Source: Tetrastigma voinierianum
Lineage: Eukaryota > Streptophyta > Magnoliopsida > Vitales > Vitaceae
NCBI GenBank assembly: GCA_016808115.1
Contig: JAEQBH010007373.1
Location: 124,001-188,000 of the forward strand
Direction: 5' to 3'
DNA length: 64,000 bases
Shown: one piece after another, positions 22,555 through 32,382 of the stretch
Layout of the letters: each line of letters begins with the position of its first letter
Position numbering within the stretch: position 1 is the stretch's first letter
Program-made: the position numbers and the translations under genes
The notes under the pieces: generated by a model
Database searches by the model: none
Seen by the model: only the letters and a program-made list of their open reading frames with translations
What the model was told of the DNA's origin: nothing

Positions 22555-25450
22555 ATGGATCCACATGCAGCGGTTATTGAGCAGATTGCTACAATTGTTG
22601 TCGCGCTTTAGGATACAGTACATGGCCTCAATCAGAGGATTGATAGACAATAGACCCCACAAATTTTAGAACAAGAGGATACTCAGTTTGACATGGGGGC
22701 ACCACCTCTACCTCCATCGATGGTTCAGATGGCATTGCCGCCTATCCCTCGGGGCACTCCTTTTGTCATCCAAAGCCTTACAGAGGTGATCCCCGCCACA
22801 TGTTATTGTTCCAGTTTAGACCATTGGTGCTTCTGATGACCGCATATAGAGAGTAGAGCAAATGCTTAGACAGTTGAGAGTTTTAGAGGGTATGGATATG
22901 GGATGGATTTGATAGTGCACCTGTGATCCCACTGCCACCTAAATTTCGGATTCCTGACATGGAGCGGTATACAGGCAGAGGATGCCCATGTACTCATTTG
23001 AGGCTGAAGCGAGGCCCGTAAGACGGCTACATCATTCATCTCCCGTTGGAGGGAGAAGGTTATTTAGATGATTGATCGTCCATAAGAGAGGGAGCAGATT
23101 AGCATGATCATGAGGAGGTTACAACCCAGTTATGCTAGACATCTTATGAGGGTACTGATTATGGATTATAGAGCTTTAAAGGAGCATTGTATGGTATCGA
23201 GGATGATGGTAGGGCGCGTGGTTTATGGTTGGATTCTTCCTCTTCTGATAGTAAGGGGAAGAAGCCATATGGATCATATAGTCGGGAGGTAGGGAGCCGT
23301 TAGTTCGGTCCCAGACAGGGGCACCCAAGCCTCAATATGCATCTATTTGGCCACACGAGGCTTCCTATGCGCAGAGTTCAGTTCAGGGTAGACCTTTCAT
23401 ACCAGCTCATCCGCTTAGGTTACTAGCTCCATACACTCCACTACACTTAGTTTACGCTACACGGGTTGTGGAGAGACCACCTACTGCTCATCTTAGACCT
23501 CGAGCGCCCATAGTTCTACACAACGGCCTAAACAGCTCAGACACTTTACACCACTAGGCATGACATTGGGTGAGGTCTTACAAACATTGATGACTACTGG
23601 ATTGCTTAGTCCATTAGCACCGAGGCCATTACTGCAGGTTGTTCACCCTTGTTTTCAAATGGACCTACATTGCGCCTATCATTAGGGCCCTAGACATACT
23701 AATGATTAGTGCACTACTTTGAGACATGTTGTTCAGGATTTGATTGATCAGGGTATTGTGTAGTTGGGGTAGCCTAGCATTAGTTCTAACCCCCTTTAAA
23801 CATATTCTACACATGCGGTTCCTCCTCCAGCGGGAGGTATTCATTCTATTGATTTTTCTGAGTTTGATGATCGCATCCATATGTTGTCATGGGATGATCA
23901 GGGGCTAGAGTCCATAGTATTTGATGATGGTTATGGTGATGACGGGGTTCATGAGGTGTTTCCGAGCCAGCAGATTCACGCACATGTTGTTTCAAAGCCG
24001 AGCATCACTCCAGTTTAGATCCCAACACCAAGGCCAATGACTTTGTGATGTTATAGTGTTCAGACTCCTTTTATTTAGACTCTCACGTAGGACCAGTTGA
24101 TACACGGTCGATATGTTATCGGAGAAGTGGTGTGGTCCAAACAATAGCCTCGATTCCATCTCGACCTATAGATCGATCACGCTAGAGATGAGACGGTGAG
24201 AAGAATGATGAGATCCTCAGCGGCTACATAGTACCTGGCTGCATTATCTATTTGGAAACATTAGCTTCATCACCACCTGAGAAAGACTTTGATTAGGGCT
24301 TTGAGTCAAATTTGAGTGACATGACCACATCACCAAAGGGCCTGATACATATGCTCACAACTGGTCGAGCTAGTTGCATTGTTTTCTCTGAGGATGACTT
24401 ACCTCAGGAGGGTTCAGACCACACTCGACCTTTGCATATATCAGTTGGTTGTTTGGGGCGCCGTGTTTCATATGTCCTCTTGAACAATGGATCTGCCTTA
24501 AATGTCTATCCACTTGCTATTGCTATCGCTCTAGGATATGGGCCGCAGTTTTAAACGCATCTACAGGCGGTGAGCTTATGATAGTACTCGTAGAGCGATG
24601 GGCGCTGACTCGAAGATGATGATTGGGCAATCGTTTTTTAGGTTTTGAGGATCCCTGTATCCTTTAACCTACTCTTAAGTAGCCCGTAGTTCACGATCAG
24701 CTGGTCTTCCCCATCAACTTCCCTTCATTTGAAGGTGAAGTTCATTCATGATGGTTAAGTGATCACTATTTCATCTACAGGTGGGGCACATTTGACTTCT
24801 GAGCCAATATTGGAGATTAGCCATGGGGGTAATGGATTTTCTTATGACCGGATTCACTTTTGATGAGGTACAGACCGTTGAGGTAGGGGATTTTGTTAGA
24901 GATTCAATCGTCATGTCATTTGTTCGGCATAGCAGCCCGGTCATTTTATACATGATGAGGAGCATGTCGTACATGCCTGGTTTGGGTTTAGGGTGTAGTC
25001 AATATGGTCGTAGCGAGTTTAGCATAGTTTTGGACCATGACCCACTCTTTGGCTTGGGAATTGTACCCATATAGGCAGATTTTCGATGCATGGCACAGCT
25101 AGGCCATGAGAGGGTCAAATCTTGACTTCATCACATTCCATTTAACTATCCTATTCATCCTTACAGTTTGAAGTTGACTGATTATTTTATGAGGGCTTCA
25201 GAGCCATTATTGCATCCCGATGGATTGATTGATGAGCCTATTGATATCCAGCATGTTGGCCTACATCGGCTTTTTTCACAACTTCAGTTGAGTGGTAGGG
25301 CTCCTAACACTTCTACTACCTTGATTGCTCCTCCTTCCCTAGGCGATCAAGTGTGTTCACTATGTGCTTTCTGAACAAGATAGTCAATTATGAGGGTATT
25401 GATCGGGTTATGTCGTCTGATGATTATATTGAGGAGCTATCGATGAGCCC
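22555..25450 (+). pseudogene. Degenerate gag and protease region of a Ty3/gypsy (Tat-like) element
   Basis: Gag remains start at 22,555 (MDPHAAVIEQIATIV). They include FISRWREKV-like and MIDRP near 23,035-23,075, and a Pro-rich linker with PFIPAHPLRLLAPYTP-like text near 23,390-23,450. The protease-like domain is at 24,312-24,554, with HISVGCLGRRVSYVL then LNNGSALNVYPLAIAIALG. The active-site Asp expected before NGSA appears as Asn (codon 24,483-24,485). A G-patch-like stretch MSYMPGLGLGCSQYGRSEF follows near 24,960-25,020, then LTDYFMRASEPLLHPDG near 25,171. Stops and frameshifts occur throughout, and no reverse transcriptase, RNase H or integrase follows. It is a dead, 3'-truncated element. 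Confidence 0.8.
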
Positions 25451-25454
25451 TAAA

Positions 25455-25610
25455 CTCATATATTTTTTGTCCATTTTTCTGGCATAATTTTAGAAGTTTA
25501 TGATTCATTTTAATGTTGAATTATGGAATATTCACTAACTTTGTGCTTTGCAGGTTTTTAATGAAAAAGAAACAATTCCAGCTAGAAAAGCAGAAAATTG
25601 GCTAAGGCAT
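25455..25610. other. Leader-like segment before the palindrome array
   Basis: Abrupt change from gypsy protein remains to T-rich DNA containing a polypyrimidine/acceptor-like TTTGTGCTTTGCAG (25,542-25,555) followed by GTTTTTAATGAAAAAGAAAC. This may be the left part of the unit that carries the array. Confidence 0.3.
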
Positions 25611-25613
25611 AAA

Positions 25614-26687
25614 TGTCGCAACATAATTTCATAATGTCGCGACACAATCTCAAGGTAACTAGCAGAGCTATGTCGCAAAAAGCAATGATAAATGTTAGAA
25701 TAAAGAAATGAATGTTTTGACATAATGGAAATCAGAAGACAAAAGTTTGTTGCGACAATGAATTTTTATGTCGCGACATTGCTTGAGAAGTTCTTGAAGA
25801 AGAATGTCGCGACATTCCTTAAGTCTGTTACAACATTGATCCAACCAAATGGAAGTGGAGAATTGTCACAACAATCAAACCTATGTTGCGACATAAAGAG
25901 CTGAAGATGGAAGAAAGAATGTCGCGACAAAACAAAACTATGTCGTGACAGAAAATGGCAAAGTAATGAAACAAGTCAAGACAAGTTGGTCGCGATATGT
26001 TGCGACAAACATTTCAACAAATGACAAGATCAAGGTAGGAAATATGTCGTGACATTTTCAAAGTATGTCGCGACATAAAGTTCAGAGACAACATCGCAAG
26101 GCAAAAAAAGACTATGTCGCGACAGAGAAGTTTTATGTCGCGACAACCACAACATAAAGTTGAGATGAAACTCTGTCGCGACATGGGAAGTTGTTGTCAT
26201 GACAAAGGTTGAGAAGAACTACATAAAGAATGTCGTGACATAGTAATTTATGTCACGACACAATGAAGCGGAAGCGAAGATATTTGTGCACGGCAATCGG
26301 AAAAGCTGTCCGCGACCACGGTCTGACGAAAAAGTTAATTTATGTCGCAACATAAAACAAAGTTGAAGGGTAAGAAACTCTGTCGTGACATACATAAATT
26401 TTATGTCGCGACACAATCAAGAGCAGTAAGAAGGAAACTTTGTCGCAACAAAGCTTTTATGTCGCGACATACCATTCGAGTATTCAAGCTGCAAGGCACT
26501 AAAGAAATGTCATGACACAAGACAATCATGTCGCGACAATTACAAGACAAATTCAGCAGAACTCTGTCGCGACATAATTTAAGAAAAATGCACGAAACTA
26601 TGTCGCGACAAAACACTGCAAGCCACAACAAAGTTGGAGGACAAATATGGAAACTATGTCACGACATAATTTTACTATGTCACGAAA
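25614..26687. repeat. Array of paired 10-bp palindromes (TGTCGCGACA)
   Basis: Thirteen exact TGTCGCGACA palindromes start at 25635, 25769, 25805, 25920, 26066, 26115, 26136, 26174, 26404, 26460, 26529, 26565 and 26601. About sixteen near-copies lie between them, mostly differing by C-to-T or G-to-A at the CpGs (for example 25748, 25941, 26045, 26195, 26231, 26251, 26381, 26657). Sites occur in pairs whose starts are 20-21 bp apart (25614/25635, 25748/25769, 25805/25826, 25864/25884, 25920/25941, 26045/26066, 26115/26136, 26174/26195, 26231/26251, 26508/26529, 26657/26678). The pairs recur about every 56-60 bp, sometimes up to 70. DNA between sites is not conserved. It is probably a tandem-repeat region in the untranslated part of a retroelement. 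Confidence 0.9.
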
Positions 26688-26759
26688 AAGCCACCAACTG
26701 GGCCAATTTTTGGGGATCCACAATTTCAGCCTCGAAGTACGACTCATCATTTGAAAATC

Positions 26760-26767
26760 TATAAATA
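26760..26767 (+). promoter_or_regulatory. TATA-box-like motif after the palindrome array
   Basis: TATAAATA in the context ATCTATAAATAAGCGGC, about 80 bp after the last palindrome and followed by a T-rich leader. It resembles an LTR or RNA polymerase II start region. No coding frame follows before the duplication break at 27,031. Confidence 0.4.
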
Positions 26768-27030
26768 AGCGGCATAGGCCCTTTGTCTTTGTAGCTTCAT
26801 GAACTGGAACTTACGGGTAGTGGAGACTCCCTTGTATGTATTTTTTTCTTTGATTTTTCTTTTATTTCTTTTAATCAATTGTTTAACTTAGCTTTTTAGT
26901 TAGTTTTTTTTAGGAATTGAGCAGTGATCTGGTGCGAAGTTTTGAGCTAAGTTCATTGTAAAATTTTAGTTTTCATTATTGTCTGATGTCAATGGAATTT
27001 GAAATTTTTCTAGAGTTCATTTATTTCAGT

Positions 27031-27813
27031 CCATGGCATGAATCACGCCATTAGACACCCAAACAGTCCGTGAGCAGTCACAGACTGTAAATTTGGGTTC
27101 CATAAATCCAAACAAGTCGGTAACAAGTTTTGAGACGTCAAGCAGCCCTCTGACCTCAGCAACTCAAGCATCCCAACATAGTTCTTAAACAAAAGAACCC
27201 AAGTGAGGATAAACCCTACCTCTCGAGTTTGAGGAAACTCCTTTAATCCGGTACCACAGCGAAGCCCTCTCCCACGTAATGATTTCCTTAACTTTTCGAA
27301 GGCAGAGTGACGGTGGATGGATTAAACCTAGAAGAAGACACTCTCTCTCTAAAAAATGAGATCCAAGCTTCATTAATAAGACTCCCCTTCCTCACGTTTT
27401 CTCCTTTTGCTTTTTGAAGAGGATGACACTATTCCTCTTTGTCCTTTTCTAACCAACGATTCCAAATGGCATTTTATGTCATGCTGGTTTGACATTGACA
27501 CTATCTCGGCCGTCATTTTCATCATTTCTCTCTCATACCTTATGGCACATGAGTACATGTTATATGTGACATTCGTCGCTAATCGTTCTGACACCCCGAC
27601 ATGATGCCTCAGCGTGTAAATTCCCAAGCGTCTCGGAATTCGATGAAATTTTACGTGCTAGCTAGATTTCGCGAGACGATTCCAACGGTGAAATCTGTTT
27701 CATCATCCGAGATCTATAGAATAAATTACGAATTTTTAACCGAAATAACAATTTTGTAATCGAAATTACGATTTTGCCCTTTTTCCAGAAATTGGAATTT
27801 CTCGAGTCTTCCA
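27031..27813. mobile_element. LTR remnant (copy B), 5'-truncated by the duplication break
   Basis: The right end shares the ACGATTTTGCCCTTTTTCCAGAA and TCGAG features with the end of the solo LTR at 9,570-9,607. Its inner end (TCTTCCA) abuts the interrupted gag at 27,814. The corresponding stretch in copy C (to 60,113) extends left to about 58.8 kb, so the left part is missing here. Short frames at 27,185-27,627 are not genes. Confidence 0.6.
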
Positions 27814-28504
27814 GTAATGGCAAAGGCTCTGCATCTCACGGGGTCTTGGTATCCATACAGCTCCATCTGGTTCTTGTAGGTGTTGAGGTGGTCTACGGGG
27901 TCCTTCATTCCATCGAAAGCTTCAATCTGTGGCATTCTAAACTTTGTTGGGAGAGGGAAGTGTAACACCTCGGCTATAAACAGTGATTCCATTTGTTGCA
28001 CTAGAATGTCCATGGGGATCGAGGCTCAAATCTTACCGCCTCTTTCATGTGGCTGAGCTCTTGTTGGATATCCTAGAATCGCTACTCCCAAGATCGTTCC
28101 TCTTTTCCCCTCTGATATGGGGTCAGCACTTCACCTCCATCGTCCCTATCAAGCGTTCCTTCGTTTTGATCGTTTCCAGGGGGTACATTAGGATAATGCC
28201 CTTTGGTCCGGCTATTTTCTCCTCTTCTGTCATCATCTTGAGGGGCGCCAAGGTGTTGTTGTTCCTTTTGTGGTGTGGTATCGCGGCCTCTATGGGCCTG
28301 TTGTCCACCCTGTGGTCGTTTCACCTGTCTGTTAAGTTCCGCCAACACCCTCGGCAAGCGTTGATTGACGAGACGAAGAGCCTCCATCTCATTACTAGTA
28401 GCGTGGAGAGCTCCTAGAGAACTTCTCGATTGCAGTGTCGGCGTCGTCTGTTGGTCTTCGCGTCTGAGGATGGCGTGACTCTGCTCATGTTTGGTCGACA
28501 CCAT
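27814..28504 (-). pseudogene. Truncated gag of a Ty3/gypsy element (copy B)
   Basis: Minus-strand gag. 28,082-28,504 encodes the N terminus (MVSTKHEQSHAILRREDQQT onward; Gln/Arg-rich linker with ALRLVNQRLPRVLAELNRQV). After a frameshift the core domain continues at 28,013-27,814 with PLPTKFRMPQIEAFDGMKDP, VDHLNTYKNQMELYG and VRCRAFAIT, the start of the retrotransposon gag domain. It then stops abruptly where an LTR begins, so the remaining gag and all of pol are missing. The upstream primer site and LTR lie at higher coordinates, as expected for a minus-strand element. Copy C carries the same truncation. Confidence 0.82.
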
Positions 28505-28529
28505 GGAGTCCTTGTCAGTTTATTTGTAG

Positions 28530-28553
28530 ACGTCGTTCCCACGGTGACGTCAG
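28530..28553 (-). other. Degenerate primer-binding site (copy B)
   Basis: On the minus strand the sequence between LTR and gag reads about GACGTCACCGTGGGAACGAC. It resembles a decayed form of the GGCGCCGTCTGTGGGAAC-type site of plant gypsy elements. It lies 25 bp before the gag ATG. Confidence 0.4.
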
Positions 28554-29190
28554 GCGATGGTGCTTTTCTGCTCGATATTGGGGAGCCTATAGAATGAAGT
28601 CGATTTGATGGGCTAGATCGACGAATAACTGCGACACAATGGAAGCGGATTGTCCGTGATGAATTGTGCCTACGGCTCTCCGATGACTTCGTCCGGTTCT
28701 TTTGCTACGGAAATGGAAGAATTCAACTCTTGATGGTGTTATGATTGCGTACCTTTTGTTGGTGGGGTTGCTCGATATTTATAGTGGATGATCATGATGA
28801 CTTTCCTTATTGAATGGTGATACGACGTCCTCCTTATTGGGTGGGGGATCTTTTCTTCCTTATCGCCGACTGAATATTTGGAGTATAATTAGAAGGTCGT
28901 AATCATGGGGGATCCTTCTTTCCTTAATCGGTATCGGATCGCGAATATGGAGTGTTTTCCTTTCTTACGGCTCATCAGGCGATCAACGGATTTCCCTCAT
29001 CATTGTTTCGGTCCACTAGGCTTAGTTTTCGACCTTGGGCCCAAGCCTTGGAGGGGTCCAGGACATCGTTATGGGCCAAGTTCCCCATTGAGGTTTTTCT
29101 ACCGCCCTCCTGGAGGATGCCAACCCGCTTCAAGGCCCATTTCCTAGGCCTATGTTCTAGGCCTGTGGGCTGCTTTTTAGGCACTATCAA
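28554..29190 (-). mobile_element. 5' LTR of the gag-bearing element (copy B)
   Basis: Minus-strand LTR inferred from its position before the primer site. It begins about TGATAGTGCC at 29,190 and ends about CACCA at 28,558. A TATA box (CTATAAATA, minus) lies at about 28,776-28,784. The same layout with the TATA box occurs in copy C near 61,090. Frames at 28,905-29,230 are chance frames within it. Confidence 0.55.
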
Positions 29191-29319
29191 TTATAATATA
29201 ATAAACTGTTCCACAGAGACTCGAACTTGAGACCCCTTCATTTTCTAGATGTTTTAACTATTTAAACTTTGAAAGCTATATCAATTGAGGTATATGAACA
29301 AGTTGTATAATATATTTAA
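29191..29319 (-). other. B-box-bearing patch between LTR and pectinesterase flank
   Basis: On the minus strand GGTCTCAAGTTCGAGTCTC (about 29,216-29,240) resembles the B box of RNA polymerase III promoters. It could be a SINE remnant beside the LTR. The same patch is in copy C (about 61,512-61,540). Confidence 0.3.
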
Positions 29320-30276
29320 ATATTCATTATCATAAAAAAAGACATAAAAGTATTTTTAGAAAAAATATTTAAATTATTTTTATTAAAAATGTAAAATTAA
29401 TAGAAAAAATAACCATATAAATATAAATAATGATAAAAATAAATCATTATACATAAAATATAAAATCATATCGGTAATACCTTATGTTTTAAGCAGTTTT
29501 GTTTTTCGAAGGGAACAATTATGTTTTAAAATATTCATCAAAATAACTTTATTTTCCATTGTTTTTTATTTTAGTACGGAAGAAAGCCAATATTTTGATT
29601 TTTTTCAAATGAACTAAAAAAAAATCAATGGATAAATATAATTTTATTTTTAAAAATAAAAATATTACTTTTATCTATCTTATTAATATGTGTATTATTT
29701 TTTAGTATACTAATTAAAAAGACTGATGCATCAAATTTAGTTTATACTATTACCCCTTATCAACATATTTGTTTGTTTGTTTGTTTGTTTGTTTTTTTTT
29801 TTGAGGAACTCATCAACATATTTGTTAAGTAATTAAGAAATCTCATTTCCCAAGTATAGAAAAGGTAACATCCCTTTGGATGAAATATGCTCATTCTAAT
29901 TCTTACTCACATTTCGTGGCTAGCGCCAATCAACCTTTGTACCATAAATATATGTTATAAAATAATATTATGTTCTCACAAAACTCTAACTTGGTTCCCT
30001 ACCCTATGCCCTTGAATTTATAATTCATTGCTCTCCCACATCAAATTATGGACTTATTCAAATTATAATCACTAGTTTTTAGGCTTCAAATACTGTGATA
30101 TATGCGCGGCAAGGGATCTCTCTCTGTAAAAAATAAAAATACTTACCTTTCATTTTCCTTACAAAAATATAAAACAAGATATGCCTTCTTCCTTTTGCAT
30201 AGTTGGAGGGAATCTTTGACATAAAAGGGGAAAAAGAAAATGGAAAATATGCAGAAATTGAGACTATGCTAAAGTT
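29320..30276 (+). repeat. Pectinesterase 5' flank, copy B
   Basis: Same landmarks as copy A (14,826-15,990): ATTCATTATCATAAAA, GAACAATTATGTTTTAAA, GAAGAAAGCCAATATTTTGA, TGGCTAGCG, and GATCTCTCTCTGTAAAAAAT near 30,115. A segment of about 300 bp present in A and C (A: about 15,105-15,405) is missing after ATATTTTGATTTTTTTC near 29,606. Homology ends near 30,276 and no pectinesterase exon follows. Confidence 0.8.
29768..29792. repeat. (TTTG)n microsatellite
   Basis: About six TTTG units followed by a T run, inside copy B. The equivalent positions in copies A and C lack the expansion. Confidence 0.9.
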
Positions 30277-31997
30277 CGCTCCTTAAAAATCTTGGTGGCT
30301 TTCTATGAGCATTCTTCATGAGATAACAACATGTGGTGAAAATTACTTTCTTGTTAATTACATTATAAGCCTGAAATTCTGAGTATAGAAAATGTAATTC
30401 TATGAGCATTTTTTAATGAAGGCAATGGCAACAAGTACAAAAAAAAAAAAGCACAATGGAATTCATTGCTTAATCATTATCGACCTTAAAAAGCAAAGAT
30501 GCTCTCAACTCATGAAGGTGTCTTGAGTTCATTATGACATTTGAGAAGCCAAATTTGTGGCCAACAAAACTCATTTGTACTGCTAACTCCCCATGACTTC
30601 TGCTATTACAGACCTCTGGATCATTTGCTTTTGTAGATGATTTCTTAAATCGTCCACATCCCAGTCTTAGGGATTACACGGGCATCGAGAGTCTTCGATG
30701 CTGCGCTAATGGAAAAGGGTTGAACATAGTTCATTAGTAATGCATTTTCCATTTTTATATGCTCACCTAATCTAACATATTTCGGTGAAACTATACTTTG
30801 AAATTATCTTCTACGCATCTTTTGGATCATATGAATTTAAACTTTTATTTGTATTTTGTTTAATATGACTTTCACAATGAAAACAAGGGAGAGAAAGGAC
30901 AAAAAACAAGTGGTTATTGGTGAAGATGGTCGCTTGTCTCCTACCACTAAAATTCTTATGGACCCTAATCCTTCTTGATTTTAAGAACTTGGAGTAGCTT
31001 GCTTGTGATCTAATGTCATTGTCATATAGCTAAAAGCCCTGTTTTTTCCCCCTTGATCAATGTTTCTTGATATCTGGGGCTTAGCGGATAAAATAAACTC
31101 TCCATTCAAGTTCATTCCCTTGTGCAGGCGACTTTCAAGAACAACAAACATGAATATGAAGGGATGACAGAAGAGGCCGCTAAGACAAGTCCCATACCCT
31201 TGAAAGGACTGGATGAGCCCTTGCAAGGTTCAAAATCTTCCCAGTTCCTAGAAGTGGGAGGGAGGGACACCAAACATCTACTTCCCTTCAAGATGGTACT
31301 TTCCCCCATTCTGGGTTGGGAGGCTTTGGAGGGATTCTAATAGAGTTGGTCAACTCCTCCCCAAAACTCTATTGGATCTAAAACTTCTAATATATCTGAA
31401 ATTATGATAACAAGAAATCCAAAGAAGATGAGAAAATTCCCTAGGATGTGAACAAATTACCACCACGATTTGGAAGCTCAATGCACATTCAAGCATAGTC
31501 AAAATGGTTCACAGTAAGAGAGCTAGGATTACTGGACATTAAAACTCAATGGCAAACAATTGTAAATCATTGAATCAGTTGAGGACCTAGAAAGAAATTA
31601 GCCACACCCTCTGCAACTTGAAGCCTTTTCTGTATGTGTGTGGATGTGTTGTTCATCTATCATGTGTTTGCAATTGGTCATTTTAGGTATTTGCGTATAA
31701 AAAAAAAAGATTACGCCATGTAATACTCTCTGGATAATCTTCCTAACATGCCTGAGTGAGTAGGAGTTCGATGGGAAAGTGCCTTGGTGTATCCTCTTCA
31801 CCCGCGCTATCGGAACTGCTCGTCTTCATTTATGTCGAAACATTTCTATTCTTTGATGTTCCATGTCGCTCCGGGCAAACTTTTTCCCTCTGAAGGAAGT
31901 TAGAAAGCATGATCAGTCTTTAGCTTTAAAATTGAAAAACAATTTATTATGATCACATTTCTTCCTTTGAAGCTCATTTTCATTGCTGCATTTGCTT
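30277..31997. other. Spacer with no identified gene
   Basis: Mixed-complexity DNA. 31,122-31,340 (plus) is open, starts MQATFKNNKHEYEGMTEE and is moderately GC-rich, but matches no family I know. It could be part of a decayed transposon or a captured exon. The frame at 30,981-31,226 is its complement. Confidence 0.35.
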
Positions 31998-32015
31998 TCG
32001 AGTTAAAATTACATT
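31998..32015. repeat. SINE target-site duplication, left copy
   Basis: TCGAGTTAAAATTACATT, identical to 32,173-32,190. Confidence 0.9.
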
Positions 32016-32172
32016 TTTATACTTAGGGATGTACGGCTTAGCTGGTGCTGCGTCTCGACTAATCCCGTGGAGCCACACAGAGTTAACGATTGAATGAAAC
32101 TTCGGTAATACCTAAGGGAACTCATATCAGTGACCATTAAACCTAAAAGGCCTAAGACCAACTGAGCTACCC
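32016..32172 (-). mobile_element. tRNA-derived SINE (Au-like)
   Basis: A 157-bp minus-strand element between two identical 18-bp direct repeats. Its 5' end starts GGTAGCTCAGTTGG, an excellent RNA polymerase III A box. A B-box-like GATTAGTCGAGACGC sits further in; the GGGATTAGTCGAG block is typical of the plant Au SINE group. It ends in a short TA-rich tail (CCTAAGTATAAA). SINEs are copied by LINE reverse transcriptase. The perfect long duplication suggests a fairly recent insertion. Confidence 0.85.
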
Positions 32173-32190
32173 TCGAGTTAAAATTACATT
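32173..32190. repeat. SINE target-site duplication, right copy
   Basis: Identical to 31,998-32,015. Confidence 0.9.
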
Positions 32191-32382
32191 GTTCTTCACA
32201 CCACATTAGCTTTACCTTAAAACTCCTATTTCCTTAGATCTCTCCGTCACATTTATAAGCATGGATGCGAAACAAGATTTCCAACGGCACACATTGCTGA
32301 CAATAAAATCAGCAGGTTGATATTAAGAAGAATTTGGCAATTACAAACGTAAGATTTTGAGGACTTGTAACAAATATTTTAC

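Larger units (their letters stand above)
27031..30276. repeat. Segmental duplication, copy B
   Basis: Collinear with 59,311-62,780 (copy C). It starts abruptly at TCCATGGCATGAATCACGCC and covers, in order: LTR remainder, truncated gag (minus), primer site, LTR, a B-box-like patch, and the pectinesterase 5' flank. It ends near 30,276, after ACTATGCTAAAGTT, before any pectinesterase exon. Copy C continues further on both sides. The unit mixes unrelated repeats in the same order, so this is a duplication of a composite and not two independent insertions. Confidence 0.8.

Noticed and set aside
23665..23880. Minus-strand 71-residue frame
   Set aside because: Antisense of gag/protease remains of the Tat-like element.
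25614..26687. CRISPR-like array
   Set aside because: Regularly spaced short repeats suggested it, but the repeats are only 10 bp, come in pairs, vary at CpGs, and the setting is a plant genome.
26219..26764. Frames rich in CRDI, SRH and MSRQ residues
   Set aside because: They are translations of the TGTCGCGACA motif on either strand, not proteins.
28082..28417. Plus-strand 144-residue frame at 27,983-28,417
   Set aside because: Antisense of the gag on the minus strand, which carries the recognisable motifs.
31122..31340. 72-residue plus-strand frame as a gene
   Set aside because: Coding-like composition but no recognisable domain, no splice context and a complementary frame of equal length.
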